Source: DSSM01 sp964484125
GTDB taxonomy: Bacteria > Bacteroidota > Ignavibacteria > Tepidaquicellales > Tepidaquicellaceae
Direction: 5' to 3'
NCBI GenBank assembly: GCA_964484125.1
Contig: CAZAEK010000001.1
Coordinates: 1-64,000, forward strand
Length of the DNA: 64,000 nucleotides
This document shows, piece by piece, positions 26,086 to 35,775 of this stretch. Position 1 is the stretch's first letter; the number at the start of each line of letters is the position of its first letter. Under the pieces are notes generated by a model. That model did not search any database and had not been told where the DNA came from. It saw only the letters and a program-made list of their open reading frames with translations. A program made the translations under genes and the position numbers.

Positions 26086-26157
26086 AAATTATTTATCCTG
26101 TAAAATACTCAAACTCGTTTATACTTTAAAGGTTAAAAATTAGGATTTCAAATTGGA

Positions 26158-26188
26158 TTTAGTTTACAACTATAAAGCATTATATTTG
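26158..26188 (+). promoter_or_regulatory. Possible promoter of gcvP
   Basis: TATATTTG at 26181-26188 is a perfect TAnnTTTG -7 element. TTT at 26158-26160 occupies the -33 position, 20 bases upstream. No glycine riboswitch is visible in the 146-base leader region. Confidence 0.4.
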
Positions 26189-26231
26189 TAATTATGATAT
26201 TACTTCAATTAATTCAAACCTACATTAAAAT

Positions 26232-29111
26232 ATGAGTAAACCACAATTTGACGATAAGTTCATAAACAGGCATATCGGACCCAGAGATTTTGAAATAGAA
26301 GAAATGCTTAAAGTCGTTGGAGCTGATTCACTTGACGATTTAATGGATAAAACTATTCCGGAAAGTATAAGAATGAATTCTGAAATGAAACTGGATGAGC
26401 CGTTGACAGAATTTGAAATGCTCTCAGAAATAAAAAAGATTGCTTCGGAAAATGATTTGTATAAAAATTATATCGGGATGGGATATTACCCTACGATATT
26501 ACCACCTGTTATTCAACGAAATATTCTTGAAAACCCGGGCTGGTACACTCAATATACTCCTTATCAGGCAGAAATATCACAGGGAAGACTTGAAGCTTTA
26601 TTAAATTTCCAGACATTGATTACTGAGATGACTGGACTTCCTATTGCCAATGCGTCTCTTCTTGATGAAGGAACTGCAGTAGCAGAAGCAATGTTGATGA
26701 GCAGGGCAAATACAAAAAATAAAACTGCGACTAAAATATTCGTATCTGAAAAAATATTCCCTCAAACAAAAGAAGTTTTAAAAAACCGTGCAGTTCCGCG
26801 TAATATTGAAGTTGTATTTGGTGATTTCCACAATATTGAATTGGATGAGTCATATTTCGCAGCAATTCTTCAATATCCTGATAATGAAGGAAATATAAAT
26901 GATTATAGCGGCTTTATTGAGAAAGCACACAGTAAAAAATTATTTGTTATAATTTCTGCAGATTTATTATCTCTTGCATTGCTAACTCCTCCCGGAGAAA
27001 TTGGTGCTGATGTTGTAGTGGGTTCAACTCAGAGATTTGGTGTCCCGATGATGTATGGAGGTCCACATGCTGCCTTTTTTGCAACAAAAGAAGAATTCAA
27101 AAGAATTATTCCCGGCAGAATAATAGGGATTTCCATTGACAAAAACGGTAATAAAGCTTACCGAATGGCTTTACAGACCCGTGAACAGCATATTAAAAGG
27201 GAAAAAGCAACTAGCAATATCTGCACTGCTCAGGTATTACTTGCAATTATGGCTGCAACCTATGCTGTTTATCACGGTCCTGAAGGTATTAAAGCAATTG
27301 CCTTGAGAATCCATCAAATGGCAAAAACGCTTGATACACTTATTAAAAATGCAGGTTTCAAGCAAACAAATGAATTATACTTTGATACACTATGCATTAA
27401 TGTTTCAAAAGAAGAATCGAAAAAAATAAGAGATTTATCGGAATCCCAAAAAATAAATTTCAGGTATTTCGGAGATAATATCGGTATCTCTCTGAGCGAA
27501 ATTACTCAGTTTGATGATATACTCGAAATTGCTAATATTTTTGGAAGTATAAAAAATATTTCATACAAACTTAAGGATATTATTGACATATATGAAAAAT
27601 CAAATATTGATTTTGGCGAAAAATTTACAAGGAAATCAAAGATACTAAAAGCTGAAGTTTTCAACAAATATCATTCCGAAACGGAATTACTCAGGTATCT
27701 GAAATCACTTGAAAATAAAGATTTATCCCTCACTGGTTCAATGATTCCCCTGGGTTCCTGTACAATGAAACTCAATGCAACTGCTGAAATGCTCGGAATT
27801 ACTAATCCGGGATTTACTGATATACATCCTTATGCTCCACTTAATCAGGCAAAAGGGTATATGAGAATGATAAAAAAACTCGGAGAAGACTTATGTGAAA
27901 TCACAGGGTTCTCCGGAATTACATTTCAGCCCAATTCAGGAGCACAGGGTGAATATACAGGTTTGATGATTATACGTCAGTATCACATTTCCCGCAACGA
28001 AGGGAAAAGAGATATAGTATTAATCCCTTCTTCTGCTCATGGAACTAACCCTGCAAGCGCTGTAATGGCAGGAATGAAAGTTGTAGTAGTCAATTGCGAT
28101 GAAAATGGCAATATAGATGTAAATGACCTTAAAACTAAATCTGAGCAATATAAAGAAAACCTGGCGGCTTTAATGGTTACTTATCCATCAACTCACGGAG
28201 TCTTTGAGGAAAGCATAATTGATATTTGCAGGATAATTCATGAGAATGGTGGTCAGGTATATATGGATGGTGCCAATATGAATGCTCAGGTAGGTATTAC
28301 AAGTCCTGCACTGATTGGTGCTGACTGTTGTCACCTGAATTTACACAAAACATTTACAATACCTCATGGAGGAGGAGGACCGGGCGTCGGACCTGTTGCT
28401 GTTGCAAAGCATCTTGTTCCATTTCTTCCATCCGAAAAAATTATTGATGATGAGGATAAAAATACTATAGGTGCTGTATCATCTGCGCCCTTTGGAAGCG
28501 CAGGAATTCTCGCAATTCCTTATGCTTATATTAAAATGACAGGTGCAGAAGGATTGAAAAAATCAACACAGGTTGCAATACTGAATGCCAATTATATTAA
28601 AGAAAAATTAAAGAACGATTTCAAAGTACTTTATACCGGGAAAAACGGTATGGTAGCTCATGAATTAATATTTGATATGCAGGATTTCAAACATAAATTT
28701 GGTATAGATGTGGAAGATATAGCAAAAAGACTTATGGATTATGGATTTCATGCTCCTACAGTTTCATTTCCTGTTCATGGAACATTTATGGTAGAACCGA
28801 CAGAAAGTGAACCGAAATCAGAACTCGATAGATTTATTGAAGCAATGCTTTCAATAAGAAATGAAATCAGAATGGTTGAAGAGGGCAAAATCAGTCCGGA
28901 AGACAATCCGTTGAAAAATGCTCCTCACACAGCACTTGAGATTTCTTCAGAGGAATGGAATCACCCTTATAGCAGAATGACTGCCGCATTTCCTGTTGAT
29001 AACCTCAGGAATAATAAATACTGGCCTGCAGTTGCACGTATAAATAATGCTTATGGAGACAGGAATCTTGTTTGCAGCTGCCCTCCTGTTTCAGAATACA
29101 ATGATAATTAA
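26232..29111 (+). CDS. gcvP: Glycine dehydrogenase (decarboxylating), P-protein
   Basis: The pyridoxal-phosphate subunit of the glycine cleavage system. It decarboxylates glycine and loads the aminomethyl group onto the H-protein lipoyl arm. It is the single-chain form of 959 residues, with an N-terminal half starting INRHIGP and a C-terminal catalytic half. The PLP lysine is Lys706 in NLHKTFTIPHGGGGPG. The genes for the H and T proteins are not in the window. A strong terminator follows at 29133-29170. Confidence 0.97.
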   Translation: MSKPQFDDKFINRHIGPRDFEIEEMLKVVGADSLDDLMDKTIPESIRMNSEMKLDEPLTEFEMLSEIKKIASENDLYKNYIGMGYYPTILPPVIQRNILENPGWYTQYTPYQAEISQGRLEALLNFQTLITEMTGLPIANASLLDEGTAVAEAMLMSRANTKNKTATKIFVSEKIFPQTKEVLKNRAVPRNIEVVFGDFHNIELDESYFAAILQYPDNEGNINDYSGFIEKAHSKKLFVIISADLLSLALLTPPGEIGADVVVGSTQRFGVPMMYGGPHAAFFATKEEFKRIIPGRIIGISIDKNGNKAYRMALQTREQHIKREKATSNICTAQVLLAIMAATYAVYHGPEGIKAIALRIHQMAKTLDTLIKNAGFKQTNELYFDTLCINVSKEESKKIRDLSESQKINFRYFGDNIGISLSEITQFDDILEIANIFGSIKNISYKLKDIIDIYEKSNIDFGEKFTRKSKILKAEVFNKYHSETELLRYLKSLENKDLSLTGSMIPLGSCTMKLNATAEMLGITNPGFTDIHPYAPLNQAKGYMRMIKKLGEDLCEITGFSGITFQPNSGAQGEYTGLMIIRQYHISRNEGKRDIVLIPSSAHGTNPASAVMAGMKVVVVNCDENGNIDVNDLKTKSEQYKENLAALMVTYPSTHGVFEESIIDICRIIHENGGQVYMDGANMNAQVGITSPALIGADCCHLNLHKTFTIPHGGGGPGVGPVAVAKHLVPFLPSEKIIDDEDKNTIGAVSSAPFGSAGILAIPYAYIKMTGAEGLKKSTQVAILNANYIKEKLKNDFKVLYTGKNGMVAHELIFDMQDFKHKFGIDVEDIAKRLMDYGFHAPTVSFPVHGTFMVEPTESEPKSELDRFIEAMLSIRNEIRMVEEGKISPEDNPLKNAPHTALEISSEEWNHPYSRMTAAFPVDNLRNNKYWPAVARINNAYGDRNLVCSCPPVSEYNDN

Positions 29112-29132
29112 TTTTGGAAAAATATAAATTGT

Positions 29133-29170
29133 AAAAGCTACAAAAACATTTCTGCTTTTGTAGCTTTTTT
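29133..29170 (+). terminator. Terminator of gcvP
   Basis: AAAAGCTACAAAA at 29133-29145 pairs perfectly with TTTTGTAGCTTTT at 29156-29168 around a 10-base loop, ending in a T-run. The next gene starts only 8 bases later, so its promoter must lie within or before this hairpin, or it depends on read-through. Confidence 0.85.
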
Positions 29171-29177
29171 AGTAATA

Positions 29178-30704
29178 ATGAAGATATCACTTAACAAAAA
29201 AGATAAACTCTTTTACGGAATTTTAGCATTATTTATTTTACTTAACGCATATTGGATTATTTCGCTCAGACTACTTCCTTTTATTGACCTGCCCTTTCAT
29301 CTGACATCTTCAACTATTTACAGGTATTTTGATAATCCGGAATTTCATTTTAAGGAATATTACGAAATTCCTACTATATTCAAGTCCAATAACTTTCACC
29401 TTCTTTTCACAAGTCTGAAAATATTTCCGGACGTTGAATTTGCAAATAAGGTTTTTTACCTCATTTATGTGATTCTTTTTCCTTTATCGGTTTTATTGCT
29501 GATTAAAGAACTTAACGGCAATAAATGGTTTACCCTACTTTCATTTTTATTCCTTTATAATCATAATACCCATTGGGGCTTTACTGGATTCACAATATCA
29601 GTTCCTGTAATATTTTTTTTCATTACATTTTTAATCAGGTACCTTAAAAATCAGCAAAACAGGAAAATTATTTTTATTTTTATTTTCCTTTTACTGATAT
29701 TTTCAATGCATTTCCAGAATGCTATATTTATGTGTTTTATCTATTTTGTATCCGTTTTTTTAACATTCCGGAAAAATCCATTAAAACTAAGTATATCGCT
29801 CTCTGTTCTTTTACCTTTGATTGCTGTAATGCTTATTGTATATATTGGAGATGCAAAAGGGAACTATGAAGGACTTTTCTCTTTTTTGCTCAGATACTTA
29901 AGAGACGATTTTATTAACGGACTGCCTGTAAAACTACAAATGTTTCTTGTTGCAGATAATTTTTATCTTACAAGAAATCTGACAACAGGTTCTGTTTACG
30001 CTGTCTTATTTTCTCTGGCTATAATAATTCCTTCTGTTCTTTTTTTTATACTAAACAGAAAATCAGGTGCATTTAAAATCATACCACTACCTCTCTCTGT
30101 TTTATTAATCTCTGCATTTGTTTTTTATTTTCTGCTACCTCCTGATATCCCCGGACAGAATGTAGTAAACCAAAGATTTACAGTATTTGTTTTTCTTGGA
30201 TTAATTCCATTGGCAAGTATTTTAAAACTAAATATTCGTCAGGATAAAATATTAATAATATTTGCTACATTTATTGTTTTCTTTCAGTTTACTTTAGTAT
30301 CTAAATATTATTATGATTTCGAAATGGAAACCAGAGTATTTAATGAAAAAATATTTCCGGATTCTCCTGATAAAGTCATTTATGGATATTTTTTGAATTA
30401 TAAATTTTATACAAGACCTGTTTATCTGCATTTTCATAATTATTATACTGTCTGGAAAAAGGGGATTACTGGTGGCATTGTGGATTACAGGTATGGAATA
30501 GTTCGTAGAAAAGCCGGATATGAAAAATTACCTGTTTATCATGAGTGGATAGCTGATAAAAAAGATCTTGACGAAAATGAATATTCAAATATTGATTATA
30601 TTTTATCAAGAGCAGATACAGTTCCTGTCTTTAATGGTTTTAAAGTCGCTTCAAAAACCGGGAATTGGTATTTAATGAAAAATATAAATTCAGAGGATAA
30701 ATAA
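29178..30704 (+). CDS. Polytopic membrane protein, GT-C glycosyltransferase-like
   Basis: A 508-residue protein with about ten membrane helices and a soluble C-terminal part (roughly 385-508) rich in Tyr. The first loop carries FIDLPFHLTSS near residue 36. An acidic residue in the first loop is typical of GT-C enzymes, which transfer sugars from lipid carriers. A separate family name cannot be given. The next gene encodes a DUF2723 protein of the same general architecture, suggesting a glycan-assembly pair. The ATG lies immediately behind the gcvP terminator. Confidence 0.6.
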   Translation: MKISLNKKDKLFYGILALFILLNAYWIISLRLLPFIDLPFHLTSSTIYRYFDNPEFHFKEYYEIPTIFKSNNFHLLFTSLKIFPDVEFANKVFYLIYVILFPLSVLLLIKELNGNKWFTLLSFLFLYNHNTHWGFTGFTISVPVIFFFITFLIRYLKNQQNRKIIFIFIFLLLIFSMHFQNAIFMCFIYFVSVFLTFRKNPLKLSISLSVLLPLIAVMLIVYIGDAKGNYEGLFSFLLRYLRDDFINGLPVKLQMFLVADNFYLTRNLTTGSVYAVLFSLAIIIPSVLFFILNRKSGAFKIIPLPLSVLLISAFVFYFLLPPDIPGQNVVNQRFTVFVFLGLIPLASILKLNIRQDKILIIFATFIVFFQFTLVSKYYYDFEMETRVFNEKIFPDSPDKVIYGYFLNYKFYTRPVYLHFHNYYTVWKKGITGGIVDYRYGIVRRKAGYEKLPVYHEWIADKKDLDENEYSNIDYILSRADTVPVFNGFKVASKTGNWYLMKNINSEDK

Positions 30705-30777
30705 TATATTAATTTGTTTATATTTTTTTTTATGAATAAAACTTAAATTATAAATATAAGATAAGTAAAACCATAAA

Positions 30778-32697
30778 ATGCTGTTCAATAAAATACTCGA
30801 AAAACAAAGGTTCTGGCTACTGCTCAGTTATACAATTCCTCTGATTGTATATATAGTAACTTTAGCTCCGACTGTTACTTTCATAGATTCCGGTGAGCTT
30901 GCTACTGCCTGTTATCAGTTAAATACTGCACATCCTACAGGATATCCGTTGTTTACATTACTTGGAAGAATTTTTACCTTAATTCCAATCTTTTCTCCGA
31001 TATATACTCTTAATTTAATGTCTGCAATATTAACAGCAATTGCTATAGCAGTAACTTTTAAATTACTCGTTGAAATTCTCTGTTTAATAGGTTCAGATTA
31101 TAATTTATTAATTAATAAAAAGATTGTTACATATTTAACCGCATTCTCAGGTGCCCTGATTCTTGCTTTTTCGAAAACATATTGGGATACAGCTGAATCT
31201 ATAGAAGTTTATAATCTTCACAAGATTTTCCTTAGCCTGATTTTATTATTTTTTATTAAAGCGTCTTATAGTGATAACTCCGGTAAATACTGGTTGCTAT
31301 TTGCATTTATTCTTGGGCTTAGTTTTGGGAACCATCTGTCAACACTCTTTCTTAGTATAGGAAGCATTTATTTTTACTTTGCAATTAATAGATTTGATAA
31401 AATATCTTTTCAGCGTTTATTTATAATGGCAATTCCATTCTTAGCAGGTTTGTCAGTTTATCTTTATCTGCCTGTAAGAGGGGAATTTGCAAATATTGCA
31501 TGGGGCTATCCAGTAAACTGGGATAATTTTATAAGGCATATTTCCGGAAAGCAGTTCAGCGTCTGGATGTTTTCCTCAACAGATGTACCTGCTAAACAAT
31601 TCAGGTATTTTCTTAATAACTATCCTCTTGAATTTGTATATCTTCCATTAATACTTTCGATTTTTGGTTTGTTTGCAATATATAGAAAAAATACAAAATT
31701 ATTAATATTTACTATTCTGCTGTTTGTATTTAATATCTTATATGCAATAAATTACGATATATATGATATAGATTCTTATTTCTTACTTGCTTTTCTTGTA
31801 ACCTCTATATGGGCAACATCTGGATTATATTTCATAATAGAAAAAATAAAAATCAGAAGCATATTAGTCTTAATAATTCTGGTTATTATTATCCCCGGCA
31901 TTCTTCTGGTTTCCAACTTTAAAGAGAATAATGAGAGTAATAATTATTTTGTGGAAAATTATACAGACAATGTGATGAAATCAGTTAAGCCAAATTCTAT
32001 TATAATATCCTCGCAATGGGACTTTTTCGTCTCGGCTTCGTGGTATTATCAAAATGTTACAGGAAAATATAAGGATATTTCAGTAATTGATAAAGAATTG
32101 CTGAGAAGAACATGGTATATCAGAGAAATGAAGAAACATCACCCTGATATTTATAACAATTGCAGAACTGAATTTGAAATTTACAATGCAGAATTAATTA
32201 AATTCGAAAACGAGACTGACAGATATTTGAAGCCAAAAACTCAACAGGATAATCAGGATTTACTGCGGATAAGAACAGCTTTTCTGAATTTACTAAATGC
32301 AATTGTAGAGAAAAATCCCGGCAGAGATGTTTATATTTCATTTGAAATCGAAGATGTAAAGAATGAAAGATTTGCAGAAAAATATCAAAGAATTCCAGAA
32401 GGACTATTATTCAGACTTTCAGAAAAAACAGATTTTGACGAAAGCTTTAAAGAACCTGAATTTGTTTATACACTTACGGGAAATTCATATTATCACTATG
32501 AATTCATTATGCAGAATTATCTCAGGGCTTTTCTCCTCAGAGCAAATTACCTGATGAATTTTGGAAAATTTGAAGAAGCAGAAAAATATATTAAAAAAGG
32601 GCTTGAAATAGAAAATATAACCGGAAAGAATATTCCGAAAGGTGATAGTATGCGTTTATTGAATAAAATTAAACAACTTAAATCACAAAATCAGTGA
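30778..32697 (+). CDS. DUF2723 membrane protein (O-mannosyltransferase-like)
   Basis: A 639-residue membrane protein with the DUF2723 signature at its N-terminus: LAPTVTFIDSGELATACYQLNTAHPTGYPLF, abbreviated here by its key residues Asp-Ser-Gly-Glu and His-Pro-Thr-Gly-Tyr-Pro at about residues 38-60. About ten helices follow, then a soluble C-terminal region of about 240 residues with a short TPR-like end. DUF2723 proteins are related to protein O-mannosyltransferases of the GT-C fold; the acceptor here is unknown. The final four bases (GTGA) also start the next gene. Confidence 0.82.
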   Translation: MLFNKILEKQRFWLLLSYTIPLIVYIVTLAPTVTFIDSGELATACYQLNTAHPTGYPLFTLLGRIFTLIPIFSPIYTLNLMSAILTAIAIAVTFKLLVEILCLIGSDYNLLINKKIVTYLTAFSGALILAFSKTYWDTAESIEVYNLHKIFLSLILLFFIKASYSDNSGKYWLLFAFILGLSFGNHLSTLFLSIGSIYFYFAINRFDKISFQRLFIMAIPFLAGLSVYLYLPVRGEFANIAWGYPVNWDNFIRHISGKQFSVWMFSSTDVPAKQFRYFLNNYPLEFVYLPLILSIFGLFAIYRKNTKLLIFTILLFVFNILYAINYDIYDIDSYFLLAFLVTSIWATSGLYFIIEKIKIRSILVLIILVIIIPGILLVSNFKENNESNNYFVENYTDNVMKSVKPNSIIISSQWDFFVSASWYYQNVTGKYKDISVIDKELLRRTWYIREMKKHHPDIYNNCRTEFEIYNAELIKFENETDRYLKPKTQQDNQDLLRIRTAFLNLLNAIVEKNPGRDVYISFEIEDVKNERFAEKYQRIPEGLLFRLSEKTDFDESFKEPEFVYTLTGNSYYHYEFIMQNYLRAFLLRANYLMNFGKFEEAEKYIKKGLEIENITGKNIPKGDSMRLLNKIKQLKSQNQ

Positions 32698-34088
32698 TTC
32701 GGTCCAAATATATAATATTTATAGTTATTTGTTGTAATTTTACTTTAACTAATATATATAGCAATACATTAGATAGTTTAAATAAAGTTGATTCTAATGC
32801 ATATATTGGGAAAATAGTGGTTGTAGGTAATAATACAACAAAAGATTTTGTGATATTGAGGGAAATGTCAACTAAAGAAGGTTCTTTATTTGATTTAGAA
32901 GTTATTACTGAAGATCTAAATAAAATAAGGAATTTGGGTTTATTTAATAAGGTAGATATAATTCCAACTCCAGATTTCATTAATAACAAAATTGATTTAT
33001 ATATATCAGTTGAAGAGCAGTATTATATTTTACCTATACCACAAGCTGGCATAGAAGAAGGTGATATTAAGAAAATTTGGGGAGGTTTAAATATAATCTG
33101 GAGAAATTTCAGAGGAAGAAATGAGATGTTGAATTTAAGTTTTGGCTTAGGATACCAGCCATTTGTAAATATTAATTATTTTATTCCCTGGATTGGAGAA
33201 AAAGAACATTTTTTCGGAGCTGTCAGCGTAAAATATAATAAAACTGTAAATAAATCACTTAAAGACGATAATGTTATAGGAGCTTTAAAAGACAGTCTTG
33301 AGCGTTATAATATTGAAAGTTATGGTGGAAATCTGACAATAGGTAAATATCTGACAAAGTATCTGGCATTGTCCGCAAACTATTCTTATATTTTGAATGA
33401 TTTTTCTGGTAATTATATTGGTAATACATTATCGGGCGACCCGCAGGAATCATATAGTACATTAAGTCTAAATACCAGCTTTGATAAAAGAAATAATATA
33501 TTCTATCCAACTGAGGGGAATTATTTTAAAATAGATTTAATAAAATATGGAGTTTTCAACAAATATATTGACTTTAGTAAATTCAGATTTGATTTAAGGT
33601 ATTATTTACCCGTAAAATTATCTAAAAAATATAATATAAGTTTAGCTTCAAAACTTATAGGAGCTATATCATTTGGCGGCAATATACCTCCATACCTTGA
33701 GGAAAGATTTGGATATTCTGAAATTATAAGAGGTTGGGATAATTTTGTATTTCAGGGCGAAAATCTTCTTGGATTTTTTAATGAGGTAAGGATACCAATA
33801 ATTAAACCTTTTTATGTGAAAGGAACTGATCATTTTATTATTAAAAAAATATCATTTGCCCGTGGATTTTCATATCAATATGGACTATATGGCACTTTGT
33901 TTTTTGATATAGGAGGAGTTATGAACAGGTCTGAGGAATTAAATAAAGTTGTATTCCGCAATGGATTTGGAGCTGGACTTAATATTATTTTACCTTTTAA
34001 TTTAGTTGCCCGCACAGACCTTGCTTTCCGTTTCAGTGAGAATACATTAAAACCAAGGGTAGTTTTCGGATTGAGCTCATTTTTTTAG
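32694..34088 (+). CDS. Omp85-family outer-membrane protein with one POTRA domain
   Basis: A 464-residue outer-membrane protein. It starts at GTG 32694, overlapping the DUF2723 gene by 4 bases, and has a hydrophobic signal peptide of about 24 residues. One POTRA-like domain spans about 35-105 (IGKIVVVGNNTTKDFVILREM ... IRNLGLFNKVDI, shown by its key G-N-x-T and GLF motifs). The rest is a 16-strand-type surface-antigen barrel ending in Phe-Phe. BamA has five POTRAs, so this is a smaller relative, perhaps for secretion or insertion of a specific client. Coupling to the glycosyltransferase-like genes hints at an envelope role. Confidence 0.82.
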   Translation: MIRSKYIIFIVICCNFTLTNIYSNTLDSLNKVDSNAYIGKIVVVGNNTTKDFVILREMSTKEGSLFDLEVITEDLNKIRNLGLFNKVDIIPTPDFINNKIDLYISVEEQYYILPIPQAGIEEGDIKKIWGGLNIIWRNFRGRNEMLNLSFGLGYQPFVNINYFIPWIGEKEHFFGAVSVKYNKTVNKSLKDDNVIGALKDSLERYNIESYGGNLTIGKYLTKYLALSANYSYILNDFSGNYIGNTLSGDPQESYSTLSLNTSFDKRNNIFYPTEGNYFKIDLIKYGVFNKYIDFSKFRFDLRYYLPVKLSKKYNISLASKLIGAISFGGNIPPYLEERFGYSEIIRGWDNFVFQGENLLGFFNEVRIPIIKPFYVKGTDHFIIKKISFARGFSYQYGLYGTLFFDIGGVMNRSEELNKVVFRNGFGAGLNIILPFNLVARTDLAFRFSENTLKPRVVFGLSSFF

Positions 34089-34089
34089 T

Positions 34090-34824
34090 ATGGAATATTA
34101 TTATATTAACAAAGAAAAAATATCTGAAGATAATAAATTAATTACGGTTGATGGCTTTCAATACAGACATCTCGCAATCGTTTTAAGAAAAAAAGTAGGT
34201 GACATAATTGAAATAACCGACGGTAATTTGAATGTTTATGAGACAAAAATTGTTAAAATCACTAAAACGGAGATAATATGTGAAATTATCAACCGTAAAT
34301 ATAACTTATTTGAACCTGATATATCTATTACTTTATACATTTCTCTTCTGAAAAATTCGGAACGATTTGAATTTGCAGTAGAAAAGTGTGTAGAGCTTGG
34401 AGTTAAATCAATAGTACCTGTAATAACTGAAAGAACTGTTACAAAATCAGGAATCAGTAAATCAAAGATAGATAGAATAAAAAGAATTATAGAAACTGCA
34501 GTCGGGCAATCTCAAAGGTGTTTTTTACCTGAGTTTGAAAATTCCATAAGTTTTAAGGAACTTATATCCCGGACTGAAGTTAAACAAAATAAAATTGTTC
34601 TATACGAGTTCTCTGAAAATTCCAACGGTGTATTTCAATATAAATTCACTAATGATTTATTTATATTTATCGGACCCGAAGGAGGATTTACTGATTCGGA
34701 GATCGAAATTTTAAAACAAAATAAATGGCTCGATTATTCTCTTGGGAAAAGAAAACTAAGAGCAGAAACAGCCGCAATTGTTGCAGTTTACGAATTTTTA
34801 AATATACATAATTATAAAAATTAA
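34090..34824 (+). CDS. rsmE: 16S rRNA (uracil-1498-N3)-methyltransferase RsmE
   Basis: A SPOUT-type methyltransferase of 244 residues. It has an N-terminal PUA-like domain beginning YYINKEKI with the RHLAIVLR segment. The C-terminal trefoil-knot SAM site has IGPEGGFTDSEIE near 195-207 and LGKRKLRAETAAIVAVY near 215-231, the defining RsmE motifs. It starts 1 base after the Omp85 gene stop and precedes a barrel-protein gene by 13 bases, so it rides in an envelope gene string. Confidence 0.95.
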   Translation: MEYYYINKEKISEDNKLITVDGFQYRHLAIVLRKKVGDIIEITDGNLNVYETKIVKITKTEIICEIINRKYNLFEPDISITLYISLLKNSERFEFAVEKCVELGVKSIVPVITERTVTKSGISKSKIDRIKRIIETAVGQSQRCFLPEFENSISFKELISRTEVKQNKIVLYEFSENSNGVFQYKFTNDLFIFIGPEGGFTDSEIEILKQNKWLDYSLGKRKLRAETAAIVAVYEFLNIHNYKN

Positions 34825-34837
34825 AAAAGAAAGCATT

Positions 34838-35764
34838 ATGAAAAAACTATTATTGTTTTTTTTATTTGTTGCCTTAGTTCCTCTAACTCAGAGTTATGCA
34901 CAGTTTGACAAGTTTTCTTTTCAAATTACTGCGGGTATTGCTGAGCCGATGGGCGACCTTAAAGGAAATGTTCCGTTTATGTACAATCAAAAATGGACTG
35001 GCTATTGGTTAAATTATAATAATATTCCTCCTACCGTTGACAGTACTACCTTGTATAACATTCTTATGACGGATTCAAATTTCATAAAAAATAATTACGG
35101 TGCTAAAACCGGTATAACATTTTCCGGCAGTGCTAAAATTAACTTTGATAAGTTTAACACTTTCAGAGGTGTTGCATCTTTATCTTTTGCATCGTTCAAT
35201 ACTTTCGAATCCGATAAATCCGGTAATACACCTCTTCTCCTATATAATCAGGGATACACATATCAGCCAGTAACTTATTCTTATAATTTTACTGCAGTTG
35301 GATTTGGTTTAGGTCTTGAAGTAGCACCAACTTCTTTTACAAACGTATTCACTCCGTATTTCGGAGGTTCATTTAATTTTAATGTTCTTAGTGCGAGTTT
35401 TACCCGTGCTTATGGAAGAGACAGTTCTAAAGCTTCTTTCGGTGGTGAATTCAGACTCGGTGCAAGCTTATATGGCGGTCTTGAAATAAAAGTGGCAAAG
35501 GGAATTGACATAGTAGCAGGCGCAAAATATGACTTTGCAAACTTACTATTAAGGACAACAAGATCAAGCATAAGCGACGCACTCGAATTTGGTAAGACAA
35601 ATTTATCATTAAATGACGACGAGGGTATTTACTATTCAAATCTCTCAGACCCAATTGCAGGCTCGTCGGGATATAAAACATTCAGAACAAATTCAAAAGC
35701 AATCAATTATATGTCTTTCTTCATCGGAGTAAATATTTATCCGAATATGTTGAAAGGTAAATAA
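34838..35764 (+). CDS. Outer-membrane beta-barrel protein of unknown function
   Basis: A 308-residue secreted protein with a signal peptide (about 1-21, cut after SYA before Gln). It has alternating polar/hydrophobic strands with many Gly, Ser, Thr, Phe and Tyr, for example FDKFSFQITAGIAEPMGDLKG at the start, as in small outer-membrane barrel proteins (OMP_b-brl group). The C-terminus does not end in Phe. No enzymatic motif is visible. It converges with nuoL, leaving only 11 bases between the two stop codons. Confidence 0.7.
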   Translation: MKKLLLFFLFVALVPLTQSYAQFDKFSFQITAGIAEPMGDLKGNVPFMYNQKWTGYWLNYNNIPPTVDSTTLYNILMTDSNFIKNNYGAKTGITFSGSAKINFDKFNTFRGVASLSFASFNTFESDKSGNTPLLLYNQGYTYQPVTYSYNFTAVGFGLGLEVAPTSFTNVFTPYFGGSFNFNVLSASFTRAYGRDSSKASFGGEFRLGASLYGGLEIKVAKGIDIVAGAKYDFANLLLRTTRSSISDALEFGKTNLSLNDDEGIYYSNLSDPIAGSSGYKTFRTNSKAINYMSFFIGVNIYPNMLKGK

Positions 35765-35775
35765 AATTAATTTTA

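Noticed and set aside
26086..26231. Possible glycine riboswitch before gcvP
   Set aside because: The 146-base gap has no GGAGAG-type aptamer core or tandem hairpin pair; it is AT-rich and contains only the promoter-like element.
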